NCBI GenBank assembly: GCA_049997955.1
Contig: JAEBDY010000023.1
Span: 38,924-102,923, forward strand
Origin: Umezawaea sp049997955
Lineage (GTDB): Bacteria > Actinomycetota > Actinomycetes > Mycobacteriales > Pseudonocardiaceae
Direction of reading: 5' to 3'
Length of the DNA stretch: 64,000 nt
Below are positions 35,961 to 45,491 of this stretch, piece after piece. A program made the translations under genes and the position numbers. The number at the start of each line of letters is the position of its first letter. Position 1 is the stretch's first letter. The notes under the pieces are model-generated. The model saw only the letters and a list, made by a program, of their open reading frames with translations. It did not search any database and was not told where the DNA came from.

Positions 35961-37267
35961 GACGCCTTCCCGATTGCCGCGAGCAGGACGTCGACGCTGT
36001 CGGTGGCGATCCGCTCGGCGCGGTCGGTCGGCACGGCGTCGTCGACGTAGGAGAAGTTCCACGACAGCTGGTCGTGGCTGGTGTTGACGGTCCCCACGAG
36101 GTATCCGCTGATCGACGGGCCCGCGACGAACTGCGCCTCCGACAGCCGCCACGGCCCGATCACGTCGGGGAAGTGGTAGCGGCCGATGTTGGACAGGCAC
36201 AGGTTCCCCGGTCCCCGCGCCTCGACCAGCTCGCGGAACGAGGCGCTCTTGGGGAGGCCGTGCGGGCAGACCCAGCGCAGCAGGTTGATCACCGCGAAGT
36301 GGTCGCCGCGCCGCTTGCGCCGGGCCACGTCCCCGCTGATGGTCTTGGCCATGGGCCAGAACGGATCGCCCGGCGCGAAGTCGACGAACGACGGCACGGT
36401 GGCGATGTACGCGCCGACGTCGCGGTTCGTCACCGGCTGCGCCAGCTCGCCGCGGAAGTCGACGGGGGAGCCGATCACGAACGCGCACCGCTCGGCCACC
36501 TCCGCGTCCCGCGCGACCGCGGTGATCATCGCCGCGGCCAGCGCGCCGTGCACCGTCGCGCCCTCCCGCTTGCACGAGCGCGACAGCGCGTCGAGCTGAG
36601 CGAAGTCCAGCGCCCGGTGGACGAACCGCGACCGCCGCCGCTCGTCGGTCACCACCTCGCTGGGCACCAGGCGGCGCAGGGCGTTGCGGCGCAACCGCCA
36701 CTGGTCGGGCAGCACCCGCGAGGCGACGCCCAGCGCGCCGCCCAGCGCCCGGTGCCGCGCGGGGAACATGTCCTCCGGCGCGGGCAAGGGCGCCAGCGGG
36801 ACGGCGGACTCCGGCTGTTCGGCGAACTCCAGCAGCTCCCGCAGCAGTGCCAGCGCGGTGACGGCGTCGGCGACGCAGTGCGACACGGTGAGCAGCAGGT
36901 CGTGCTCCTCGTCGCCGTGGTCCAGCACGACCGCGCGGCACAGCGGACCGGCGGCCAGGTCGATCCGGTCGACCAGTTCGCGCTCGTCGACCTCGTGCTC
37001 CCAGTGCGCGTCGCCGTCGACCACCCGCAACGGGATCGGGATTCCCGCCCCGGTGACGAACGCCGGGTTCGCGTCCGCGGGATCGGCGACGATCGCGGCG
37101 CGCAGCAACGGGTGCCGGTCCCGCAGCGCGTCGAGTCCGGCTCGGATCGCTCGCGGCGTGAGGCGTCCGCGCACCCGGACGCGGGCGACGACGTTGAGCG
37201 GCGAAAACCGGTCGGCGATCCAGTACCACCGCTCGACCGGGCTCAGCGGTCGGTTGACCTCGGTCAC
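35957..37267 (-). CDS. Stand-alone condensation / PapA-like acyltransferase
   Basis: GTG start overlapping the monooxygenase stop (GTGA). The 436-residue protein begins RPLSPVERWYWIADRFSPLNVV and keeps the acyl-transfer motif as SHCVADA, an H-x-x-x-D variant of HHxxxDG. The second half has DVGAYIATVPSF and NIGRYHFPDVIGPW, as in PapA5 and phthiocerol dimycocerosyl transferases. Such enzymes move an acyl or peptidyl group from a carrier protein to a free alcohol or amine. It may release or decorate the NRPS product, or attach a starter acyl chain. The first histidine of HHxxxD is serine, as in several PapA-like proteins. Confidence 0.8.
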   Translation of the reverse strand: MTEVNRPLSPVERWYWIADRFSPLNVVARVRVRGRLTPRAIRAGLDALRDRHPLLRAAIVADPADANPAFVTGAGIPIPLRVVDGDAHWEHEVDERELVDRIDLAAGPLCRAVVLDHGDEEHDLLLTVSHCVADAVTALALLRELLEFAEQPESAVPLAPLPAPEDMFPARHRALGGALGVASRVLPDQWRLRRNALRRLVPSEVVTDERRRSRFVHRALDFAQLDALSRSCKREGATVHGALAAAMITAVARDAEVAERCAFVIGSPVDFRGELAQPVTNRDVGAYIATVPSFVDFAPGDPFWPMAKTISGDVARRKRRGDHFAVINLLRWVCPHGLPKSASFRELVEARGPGNLCLSNIGRYHFPDVIGPWRLSEAQFVAGPSISGYLVGTVNTSHDQLSWNFSYVDDAVPTDRAERIATDSVDVLLAAIGKAS

Positions 37268-38415
37268 GTGGTCCTCGTTCCTGTCGTGGCGGGGAAGGTG
37301 AGGGCGGACTCGTTCAACCTGCGCAGCAGCGGTTCGGGCATCCACCGGAACGACGTGTCGCGCACGAGCCGCACCCCCGGCGGCCCGGCCTGCTCGAACC
37401 GGCTCAACGCGCGGGAGGCCCGGACCATCTGCCGGGTGCGCGCCCGCCGCTCGTCCTCGTAGCGCCGCAGCGCAAGTCGCGGATCCGTCGCGCCGGCGAG
37501 ACAGCGGGCGAGCACGACGCCGTCCTCGACGGCCATCCCGGCGCCCTGCCCGAGGCTCGTCAGCATCGGGTGTGCGGCGTCGCCGAGCAGCGTCACCGGG
37601 CCGTTGCCCCACTGGCGCAGGAACGGCCGGTCGCGCGCGGCCAGACCGACGATCGCCTCCACCGGCGTGGCCTCGATCGCGGCCCGCACCTCGTCGGCCC
37701 ACCCGTCGTACGCGCGGAGGATCTGCTCCTTGCCGCCGTCCCACTCGGGAACGTCGCCGGTGCCCCACCAGTAGACGCGGCCGTGCCCGATGTCGACCAG
37801 CCCGAACCGGCTGCCGCGCCCCCAGTAGTGCCCGACGTGGCCGTCGGGCAGTGCCTCGTGCCGGAACGGGATGGTGGCCAGCCAGCACAGGTATCCGGCC
37901 TCGCGGGGTGACTCCGGTCCGACGAGCTGCCTGCGCACCACCGAGTGGAACCCGTCCGCCCCGATCAGCACGTCCCCGCGGGCCACCCGGCTGTCGGCGA
38001 AGTCCACCCGCACGCCGTCGCCCTCGTCGGTGAACCCCGTCGCAGCGGTCCCCACCTCGATCGGGCAGTCGCCCGCGGCTTCCAGCAGCGCGGCCTGGAG
38101 GTCGGCCCGGTGCACGCACACGCTCGGCGCGCCGAGCCGGTCGCCGATCGACTTCACCGGCACCGCCCTGATCGGACGGCCGTCGAAGGTGTTGAGGTGG
38201 AACGACTCGATGACCCGGCCGTGGTCCTCGAGAGCCAGTTCGATGCCGTGCCCGCGCAGCGCGGCGACGGCGTTGCTCATGATCGACAGGCCGGTGCCCG
38301 AGGTCCGCAGCTCCTGAGCCCGCTCGTACACCTCGACCTCGATCCCGACCCGCCGCAGGGCGACGGCGGTGACCAGCCCGCCGATGCCCGCGCCGACGAC
38401 GATCGCCTTGGTCAC
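37264..38415 (-). CDS. FAD-dependent aromatic-ring-type monooxygenase
   Basis: GTG start overlapping the NRPS stop (GTGA). The 383-residue protein has the FAD loop AIVVGAGIGGLVTAVAL, the DG motif GADGFHSVVRRQL and the GD motif VTLLGDAAHPMLTSLGQGAGMAVED, so it belongs to the p-hydroxybenzoate-hydroxylase fold (PF01494) and is close to 3-hydroxybenzoate or zeaxanthin-epoxidase-like enzymes. It should use NAD(P)H and oxygen to hydroxylate or epoxidise an unsaturated or aromatic substrate. Placement directly after the NRPS argues for tailoring. Confidence 0.9.
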   Translation of the reverse strand: MTKAIVVGAGIGGLVTAVALRRVGIEVEVYERAQELRTSGTGLSIMSNAVAALRGHGIELALEDHGRVIESFHLNTFDGRPIRAVPVKSIGDRLGAPSVCVHRADLQAALLEAAGDCPIEVGTAATGFTDEGDGVRVDFADSRVARGDVLIGADGFHSVVRRQLVGPESPREAGYLCWLATIPFRHEALPDGHVGHYWGRGSRFGLVDIGHGRVYWWGTGDVPEWDGGKEQILRAYDGWADEVRAAIEATPVEAIVGLAARDRPFLRQWGNGPVTLLGDAAHPMLTSLGQGAGMAVEDGVVLARCLAGATDPRLALRRYEDERRARTRQMVRASRALSRFEQAGPPGVRLVRDTSFRWMPEPLLRRLNESALTFPATTGTRTT

Positions 38416-41400
38416 CGGTCCTCGCCCTCGAGGAGTTCGGACAGCGCGTTCGCGACTGCGCGCACGTGGGGTTCCTCCATCATCTCCAGGTGGTCGCCGG
38501 GCACGTCCACGACGTCCAGGCGACCGCCGACCAGTCCGCCCCACCCGTTGGCCGGGTCGCGGTGCAGGCTGCGGGCGGCGTCGTGCGCCGGTTCGAGCAG
38601 GCTCGGCAGCGCGGCGGTGGCGCGGATCAGCGCCACGTCCTCGACGAGCACGTCCGGCCGGTAGTCCAGGGCCGCGCGCCAGTTCGCCGCGAACACCCCG
38701 AACAGGCGCCGCACCACGGCCGCCGGACTGCCCGGCGGCAGCACCCCCGCGTCCACCGCCAGCCGGGCGGCCTGCTCGAACCGGTCGCCTTCGGGCAGCC
38801 GCGGGACCTCGCCGCCGCGCAGGAGTTCCCACAGGAACCAGGCGAGCAGCACGTCGTCGGACACCTCGTCGCGCGGACCCGGCGCCAGCGCGATGGTGTC
38901 GAGCAGCACGAGCCGTTCGACCTCGTCGCCCTCCTCGCGGATCAGCCGGGCCATCTCCACGGCCACGAACCCGCCGAACGACCAGCCTGCGATCAGATAC
39001 GGCCCGGCGGGGCGCACGCGGCGCACCGCGTCGAGGTAGCAGCGGGCGAGGTCCCGGACCGTCCGCAACGGCTCGGTGCCCGGCTCGCCCCCGGCCGCCT
39101 GCAACGCGTAGAGCGGCCGGTCAGCGGGCAGGTGCCGGGCCAGCGGCAGGTAGCACAGGACGTTCCCGCCGATCGGGTGCACGAGGAACACCGGCGGCCG
39201 GGTCCCGTGCTCGCGGATCGGCACCAGCGGGTCGAAGCGCGCGGTGGCGTGGTCGGACCTCAACCGCTTGGCCAGCTCCGCCGCCGTCGGCGCGGCGACG
39301 AACGCGGACAGCGGGATGTGCGTGCCGTAGCGCTTCTCCAGCACCACGACCAACCGCATCGCCGTCAGCGACGTGCCGCCCAGCGCGAAGAAGTCGTCGT
39401 GCACCCCGAGTTCCGGCACGCCGACCAGCTCGGCCAGCACCTCGACCAGCGCCCGTTCGTACTCGTCGCGCGGCGGCGCGGACGAGGTGGCGACCGCCGC
39501 CTTGGGCACGATCCGCCGCAACGCCGCGTCGTCGCGCTTCCCGCTCGGCGTCCACGGCAGGCGCGGCAGCCACTGGAAGTGCGTCGGCACCAGGTGTTCC
39601 GGCAGCACCGCGCGCACGGCGGTGCGCAGTTCCCCGGCGTCACCGGGGTCACCGACGAGGAACGCCACCAGCCGCGCCTCGCCGTTCTCCTGCCGCGCGA
39701 CCACGGCCACCTCGTGGAAACCGAGCGCGGTGATGGCCAGCTCGACCTCGGCCGGTTCGACCCGGTAGCCGCGGATCTTGAGCTGGGCGTCCCGGCGGCC
39801 GAGGCAGACCAGGTCGCCGCCGGGCAGCCGCAGACCGAGGTCACCGGTGCGGTACAGGCGTTCGCCGTCGACGTGCACGAACCGGTCGGCCGTCAGCTCC
39901 GGCCGGTCGTGGTACCCGGTCGCCAGACCCTCGCCGCCGATGAGGATCTCGCCGCGGACACCGACCGGGACCGGCCGGGACAGCTCGTCGAGGAGCAGCA
40001 CCCGCAGGCCGTCGACCGGCCTGCCGATCGGGGGCAGCGCGGGGAAGTCCGCGGGGTCGCCGGACATGGTGTACGCGGTCGCGACGTGCGTTTCGGTCGG
40101 CCCGTACTGGTTCTCCAGCACCAGCCCCGGCACGGACGCGCAGAACCGCCGGATCTCGTCGGTCACCCGCAGCTGCTCACCCGAGGAGATCACCGCCCGC
40201 AGTGCACGCGGCGCCACGCCGAGCACGTCCGCGGTCTCGGCGAGCTGCTGGAGCGCCACGTACGGCAGGAAGAGCCGCTCGACCCGCGCGCTGTCCACCA
40301 GGCGCAGCAACGACACCGGATCGCGGCGGTCCACATCGGACACCAGCTCCAGTGTGCCGCCGCCGCAGAGCGTGGAGAAGATCTCCTGGAACGACACGTC
40401 GAACCCGATCGGCGCGTACTGCAGCGTCCGGCCGCCGACGACGCCGGTGGCTGACCGGTTCTGGCCCGCCACCACGTTCGCCAGCGCCCGGTGCGGCATG
40501 ACCACCCCGTTCGGCGTGCCGGTCGACCCCGAGGTGAACAGGACGTAGGCGACGTCGTCCGGTGACACCCCCAGTGCCACCGGCTCCCCGTCGCCCGTCA
40601 GCAGCACCTCGGGGTCGAGCGCGACCGCCGCGCGGGGGACGAGGTCGCGGTGTCCCTTGTGGACGACCACCCGGAACGGGCGCCCGTCCTCGACCACCGC
40701 CGCGATCCGGGCCGCCGGGTAGCCGGTGTCGAGCGGCACGCACGCGCCGCCGGACTTCGCGATTCCCAGCAGCACGGCGACCAGCTCGAACGACCGGTCC
40801 ATCGCCACGCCGACGCGGGCCCCGCGCGGGGCGCCCTGCGCCACCAGGTTCCGCGCCACCTGGTTCGCCGCCCGGTCCAGCTCGCGGTAGGTCCAGGTGA
40901 CGCCGCCGAACGACAGCGCGGTCGCGTCGGGCGCCTGCGCCACCCGACGTTCGAACTCGCGCACGACGTGCGGCGGCTCCTCGATCGCCAGGAACCCGAA
41001 GTCGACGGGCTCGTCCGGCCGGTCGACGATCCTGGTGAGCAGGTCGGTGTACGCGCGGGCCAGCAGGTCGGCCTGGTCGGTGGTGAACCGCGGCGCCTCG
41101 CAGTCGACCCGCACCCGGATCCGGTGGTCGGTGGGGTCGACGAACGCGGTGACCACCAGCGCGAAGTTCGTCTCCTCCCACACCTCGAACCCCAGCAGCT
41201 CCACCTCCGGCAGCGCCAGCACCGGCTCGACGACGTGCAGGTGCACGTGGTTGAACGCGGTCTCCAGCACCGGACCGCCGTTGTCGCGCCGGATCTCGCT
41301 GATCGGGAAATGCCGGTGCGGGTGCCCGGCGACCTCCTGCCGGTGCAGTTCGCGCACCACGTCCAGCCACGTGCCGGGCGCGCCGTCGACGCGCACCGGG

Positions 41401-44400
41401 AGCGTGTTGAGGAACAGGCCCGCGGTCCGGTCCGCGCCCACGTCCTCCGGCCGGGTGTGGGTGACCAGCCCGGTCACCAGTGCGTCCTGCCCGCAGAACA
41501 CCCGCAGCACCAGGCAGTGCGCGGCGAGCAGCACCGACTTCACCGGGACGCCGTGCTCGCGGGCGAACCCGCGCAGTCGGGCGTCGAGGCCGGCGGGCAG
41601 GGCGGTCGAGCGCACGACGAGGTTGCGGCCGCCGGGGGCCGCGTGCGCGCCGAACCCGGTCGGCAGCGCGGGTGTGGTGCCCTCCAGGAGCCGCCGCCAG
41701 TACTGCCGCGACACCTCCGACCCGAGTGCCCGGCGTTCGTCGAGGACGTGCCGCGCGGCCGTCGGGGGCGGGACGTCGGTCACCGGGCCGATGCCCGCCC
41801 CGGTGGCGTGCAGGTAGTCCTGGAGGAGTTCGCGCACCAGGCTCGCCACGCTCCAGCCGTCCAGGACGGCGTGGTGGAAGCTCAGCACCAGGTCCACCCG
41901 GCCGTCGGTGAGGACGTGCGCGCGGAACAGGTACAGCGGCGGCCGGTCGAACTCGTAGTCGTGGAAGCGCCGGTCCTCGACGTGCTTGCGCACCTCCACC
42001 TCGGCCTCGCCGGGGTCGACCGCGCGCAGGTCCACGACGTCCAGCCCGCCGTCGACCGCGGCGCGGACGACCTGCAACGGCGTGCCGGTCAGGTCGAACG
42101 ACGACCGCAGCACCGGGTGCCGGGCGACCAGCGCGGCGAACGCCCGGCGGAACTCAGCCTCGCTCCACCGGATTGCCAGCGTGTACCGGAAGACGTCGTG
42201 GTACACGGCGGACTTCTCGTGCGCGCGGCTGTGGTAGAGCAGACCGAGCTGCAACGCGGTGACGGGGTGGGCGTCCACGGCCTCGGCCAGCCCGGCGCGG
42301 TCCACGGTGGCCACGAGGTCGAACGGCGCCGGCGCCACGACGTCCTGCCCCGCGGTGACCCGCGTGGCCAGCGCGGCCACGGTCGGATGCCCGACCAGGT
42401 CGGACAAGCTGAAGTGCAAACCTCGCTTGGCGGCCTCGGCGCGGATCCGCAGCGACAGGATCGAGTCGCCGCCGAGCGCGGCGTAGTCGGTGTGCACCCC
42501 CACGTTCGGCACGCCGAGCACCTCGGCCCACACGGCCGCGAGCGCCGCCTCCACGGCCGTCGTCGGCGGGTCGTCCACGTCCTCGCGGGTCGGGTCGGGC
42601 AGCGCGTTCCGGTCGGCCTTCCCGTTGGGCGTCAACGGGATGCGGTCGATCCGGACCAGGTGCGCCGGGACCATGAAGTCGGGCAGCGCCTTCGCGAGGT
42701 GCTCCCGCAGCAGCTCGACCTCCTGGTCGGCCACGTAGTACCCGAGCAGCCGCACGCCGTGGGCCGTGGGCCGGTCCACGACCACGGCGTCGCGCACACC
42801 GGGGCAGGAGGCGAGCCGGTCGCGCACCTCGCCGAGCTCGACCCGGTTGCCGCGGACCTTCACCTGGCCGTCCTCGCGGCCGAGGTACTCCAGGCTCCCG
42901 TCGGCGAGCCACCGGGCGACGTCGCCGGTCCGGTACATCCGCTGTCCCGGCACGAACGGGTCGACCACGAACCTCGCCGCGGTCAGCCCCGGCCGGTCCA
43001 GGTAGCCCCGCGCCACGCCGGCGCCGGACACGCACAGCTCGCCCGGCGCGCCCGGCGGCTGCGGGAAGCCGTGCCGGTCCAGCACGTACAGCCGGGTGTT
43101 GTCGATCGCCCTGCCGATCGGGACGCGCGGACCGGGGACGCAGTCGTGGAACGACACGTCCACCGTCGCCTCGGTCGGCCCGTAGAGGTTGACCAGTCGC
43201 GCGCCGCCGAGCACCCGGTGGAACCGCTCGACCAGCGCGGGCGACAGGGCCTCGCCGCTGCAGAACACCCGCCGCAACGACCTCGCGAGCGCCGGATCGG
43301 CCTCGACCTGGTCCAGGAACGGACCGAGCATCGACGGCACGAAGTGCGCCACCGTGACCCCGTGCCGCCCGATCGCCCGCAGCACCTCGGTCGGGTCCTT
43401 CTCCGCGCCCGGCTCCAGCAGCGCCAGCCGCGCCCCGGCGATCGCCCACCAGAACAGCTCCCACACCGACACGTCGAACGACACCGGCGTCTTCTGGAGC
43501 AGCACGTCCCGCTCGTCCAGCGGGTAGCGCCGCTGCATCCACTCCAGCCGGTTCACCACCGACCTGTGCTCGACGGCCACGCCCTTGGGTCGCCCGGTCG
43601 AGCCGGAGGTGTAGATGACGTAGGCCAGCCCGCCGGGGTCGGTCACGACGGCGTCGGCGCTGCCGGTGAGGTCGTCCACCCGCCGCACGAGCGGCCCGTC
43701 GAGCGAGGTCGGACCGTCCACCAGCAGGACCTTCGCCCCGCTGTCGGCCAGCATGAACCGCAGCCGGTCCTCCGGGTAGCCGCTGTCCAGCGGCACGTAC
43801 GCCGCGCCCGCCTTGAGGATGCCCAGCAGTGCCACGAGCAGCGGTCGACCGCGAGGCAGCAGCACGGCCACCCGGTCGTCCGGCCCGACCCCGTTGGCGC
43901 GCAGCCCGGCCGCGACCCGCTCCGCCCGCACGTCCAGCTCGGCGCAGGTCATGGGGGAGTCGCCGAGGACCGCGATCCGACCGGGCTCCAGCGCGACCTG
44001 CGCGGCGATCAGCTCGTGCAGGGTGAGGTCGCTGACCGGCACAGCGGGCGCGTCCGCGGCGACGAGCCGGTCGTGCTCGGCCGCGGTGAGCATCGGCAGC
44101 GCGGCCAGTCGGGGCTCGGGATCGGCGAGCCCGTTGTCCAGCAGCGCGTACACGTGCCGCGCCATCGCCTCGACCGGGAAGTCCGCGTCGAACACGTCGC
44201 ACGCGTAGTCCAGGTCCACCACCACGTCGGCGGTGTCGTCGAACTCGGTCAGCACGACCGCCAGCGCGTCCTGGTCGTGCGAGTGCCCGACGCCCGCCAT
44301 GTCCCGCGCGACCCCCGTGATGGCCGTGCGACGGGGGTACCGCATGTAGGAGACGGTCACGTCGAACAGCTGCCGGGGCGATCCGGCCGGGAGCGCCCGC

Positions 44401-45362
44401 AGCAGGTCGCCCAGCGACAGCCGGTCGCGCCGCTTGAGCCCGTACGTCCTGGTTCGGACCTCCGTAGCCAAATCCCGCAGGGTCCGGTCGCCCGGCACGG
44501 GCAGGCGCAGCGGCAGCGTGCTCGCGAACTGGCCCACGGTCTGCTTGTCGGCGAACGTCCGGCGGTTCAGCGACGGCACGCCCAGCACGACCTCGTCAGC
44601 CCGGTGCACGCGTGCCAGGTAGGCCGCGAACGCCGCCGTGACCGCGGTGAACGGCGAGTGCCCGCCCGAGCGGATCCGGTCGATCAGCTCGCCCGGCAGC
44701 ACGAACCGGTGCCGCGCGGTGGTTCGCGCGCCGCTCATCGCCTTGCGCGGGAACAGGACCGGGTCCACACCCGCCAGGAAGCCCCGGTAGAAGTCGCGGT
44801 CGGCCTCGAAGTCCGCCGATTCGCGGTACCGGCATTCGCGGTCGACGAACGGCAGGTAGGAGCGGACGGGGAGGTCGAGCGGCTCCCCGGTCCGCACGAC
44901 GTGCGCGTAGTCGTCGAGCACCTGGGTGAGTGCCTGGTGCAGGGCCCAGCCGTCGGCCACGACGTGGTGCGCGGCGATGCACACGTGCACCGCTGCCGTG
45001 CCCTCGACGAGCAGCGCCGCCCGCACCACCGGCCCTCCGCGCAGTGGGAACGGCCGGTGGAACACGGCGTCGATCCACGCGTCGCAGGCCGCCCGGTCGG
45101 CCAGCTCCACGACCTCCGCGGGCGCCGGTTCGGGGTCCGGCCACTGGTGCGGCACGCCGTCGTGCTCGCCGAAGCGCAGCCGGAGGGCGTCGTTGCGGTC
45201 CAGCGCCCGCGCCAGGCACGTCCGCAGCACGTCGACGTCGACGTTCCCGGTGAGCCGGTCGAGCGCCACCGAGTTGTGCTGCGCGAGGTGCGGGAGGTGC
45301 GAAGCGGCCGCCCAGATGTCGCGCTGGGCCGCGGTCAGCGGAAAACGTGCGGAGCGGGTCAC
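38412..45362 (-). CDS. Dimodular non-ribosomal peptide synthetase C-A(Ser)-T-C-A-T-TE
   Basis: A 2316-residue NRPS. Domains: C1 about 5-430 (HHVVADG at 132-138); A1 about 445-925; T1 LGGDS with S967; C2 about 1032-1460 (HHAVLDG from 1163); A2 about 1465-1950; T2 LGGTS with S1998; TE 2050-2316 (GWSFGG, S2128). The A1 pocket residues D630, V631, W634, H673, F700, S702, L726, V734, D735 and K915 spell DVWHFSLVDK, the serine code of EntF. A2 reads DVQFISQVAK, nearest to proline-type codes, and its A3 loop has TGTPNG with Asn where Lys is usual. An N-terminal C domain means the chain starts from an acyl or aryl group delivered from elsewhere. No epimerisation domain is present. The TE suggests release by hydrolysis, esterification or cyclisation. 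Confidence 0.95.
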   Translation of the reverse strand: MTRSARFPLTAAQRDIWAAASHLPHLAQHNSVALDRLTGNVDVDVLRTCLARALDRNDALRLRFGEHDGVPHQWPDPEPAPAEVVELADRAACDAWIDAVFHRPFPLRGGPVVRAALLVEGTAAVHVCIAAHHVVADGWALHQALTQVLDDYAHVVRTGEPLDLPVRSYLPFVDRECRYRESADFEADRDFYRGFLAGVDPVLFPRKAMSGARTTARHRFVLPGELIDRIRSGGHSPFTAVTAAFAAYLARVHRADEVVLGVPSLNRRTFADKQTVGQFASTLPLRLPVPGDRTLRDLATEVRTRTYGLKRRDRLSLGDLLRALPAGSPRQLFDVTVSYMRYPRRTAITGVARDMAGVGHSHDQDALAVVLTEFDDTADVVVDLDYACDVFDADFPVEAMARHVYALLDNGLADPEPRLAALPMLTAAEHDRLVAADAPAVPVSDLTLHELIAAQVALEPGRIAVLGDSPMTCAELDVRAERVAAGLRANGVGPDDRVAVLLPRGRPLLVALLGILKAGAAYVPLDSGYPEDRLRFMLADSGAKVLLVDGPTSLDGPLVRRVDDLTGSADAVVTDPGGLAYVIYTSGSTGRPKGVAVEHRSVVNRLEWMQRRYPLDERDVLLQKTPVSFDVSVWELFWWAIAGARLALLEPGAEKDPTEVLRAIGRHGVTVAHFVPSMLGPFLDQVEADPALARSLRRVFCSGEALSPALVERFHRVLGGARLVNLYGPTEATVDVSFHDCVPGPRVPIGRAIDNTRLYVLDRHGFPQPPGAPGELCVSGAGVARGYLDRPGLTAARFVVDPFVPGQRMYRTGDVARWLADGSLEYLGREDGQVKVRGNRVELGEVRDRLASCPGVRDAVVVDRPTAHGVRLLGYYVADQEVELLREHLAKALPDFMVPAHLVRIDRIPLTPNGKADRNALPDPTREDVDDPPTTAVEAALAAVWAEVLGVPNVGVHTDYAALGGDSILSLRIRAEAAKRGLHFSLSDLVGHPTVAALATRVTAGQDVVAPAPFDLVATVDRAGLAEAVDAHPVTALQLGLLYHSRAHEKSAVYHDVFRYTLAIRWSEAEFRRAFAALVARHPVLRSSFDLTGTPLQVVRAAVDGGLDVVDLRAVDPGEAEVEVRKHVEDRRFHDYEFDRPPLYLFRAHVLTDGRVDLVLSFHHAVLDGWSVASLVRELLQDYLHATGAGIGPVTDVPPPTAARHVLDERRALGSEVSRQYWRRLLEGTTPALPTGFGAHAAPGGRNLVVRSTALPAGLDARLRGFAREHGVPVKSVLLAAHCLVLRVFCGQDALVTGLVTHTRPEDVGADRTAGLFLNTLPVRVDGAPGTWLDVVRELHRQEVAGHPHRHFPISEIRRDNGGPVLETAFNHVHLHVVEPVLALPEVELLGFEVWEETNFALVVTAFVDPTDHRIRVRVDCEAPRFTTDQADLLARAYTDLLTRIVDRPDEPVDFGFLAIEEPPHVVREFERRVAQAPDATALSFGGVTWTYRELDRAANQVARNLVAQGAPRGARVGVAMDRSFELVAVLLGIAKSGGACVPLDTGYPAARIAAVVEDGRPFRVVVHKGHRDLVPRAAVALDPEVLLTGDGEPVALGVSPDDVAYVLFTSGSTGTPNGVVMPHRALANVVAGQNRSATGVVGGRTLQYAPIGFDVSFQEIFSTLCGGGTLELVSDVDRRDPVSLLRLVDSARVERLFLPYVALQQLAETADVLGVAPRALRAVISSGEQLRVTDEIRRFCASVPGLVLENQYGPTETHVATAYTMSGDPADFPALPPIGRPVDGLRVLLLDELSRPVPVGVRGEILIGGEGLATGYHDRPELTADRFVHVDGERLYRTGDLGLRLPGGDLVCLGRRDAQLKIRGYRVEPAEVELAITALGFHEVAVVARQENGEARLVAFLVGDPGDAGELRTAVRAVLPEHLVPTHFQWLPRLPWTPSGKRDDAALRRIVPKAAVATSSAPPRDEYERALVEVLAELVGVPELGVHDDFFALGGTSLTAMRLVVVLEKRYGTHIPLSAFVAAPTAAELAKRLRSDHATARFDPLVPIREHGTRPPVFLVHPIGGNVLCYLPLARHLPADRPLYALQAAGGEPGTEPLRTVRDLARCYLDAVRRVRPAGPYLIAGWSFGGFVAVEMARLIREEGDEVERLVLLDTIALAPGPRDEVSDDVLLAWFLWELLRGGEVPRLPEGDRFEQAARLAVDAGVLPPGSPAAVVRRLFGVFAANWRAALDYRPDVLVEDVALIRATAALPSLLEPAHDAARSLHRDPANGWGGLVGGRLDVVDVPGDHLEMMEEPHVRAVANALSELLEGEDR

Positions 45363-45431
45363 GGTGCGTCCCCTGTTTCGTTGCCCTGTGTCCTGCCGCT
45401 TTGTCTAGTGCCGATTCGTTGTCCGGTGTCG

Positions 45432-45468
45432 ACGTCTGGACGCTGTACGACAACGTCTGGACAATGGG
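45432..45468. promoter_or_regulatory. Direct repeat and shared motif in the NRPS/nSTAND divergent promoter
   Basis: ACGTCTGGAC occurs twice exactly 21 bases apart (45432 and 45453), two helical turns, in the 130-base gap between divergent genes. Overlapping the second copy, 45447-45468 (ACGACAA ... GTC ... ACAAT ... GG) matches 49106-49127 upstream of the second P450 at 18 of 22 positions. This suggests a common regulator binding both promoters. Confidence 0.5.
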
Positions 45469-45491
45469 CGCGAAATCTGGGGATGGTGCAC

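Noticed and set aside
40650..45480. Very long plus-strand open frame opposite the NRPS, fused to the nSTAND gene
   Set aside because: It is the antisense of a GC-rich NRPS reading frame and has the low-complexity Arg/Gly/His composition of such shadows. Coding similarity begins only at the MPRRERPL start.
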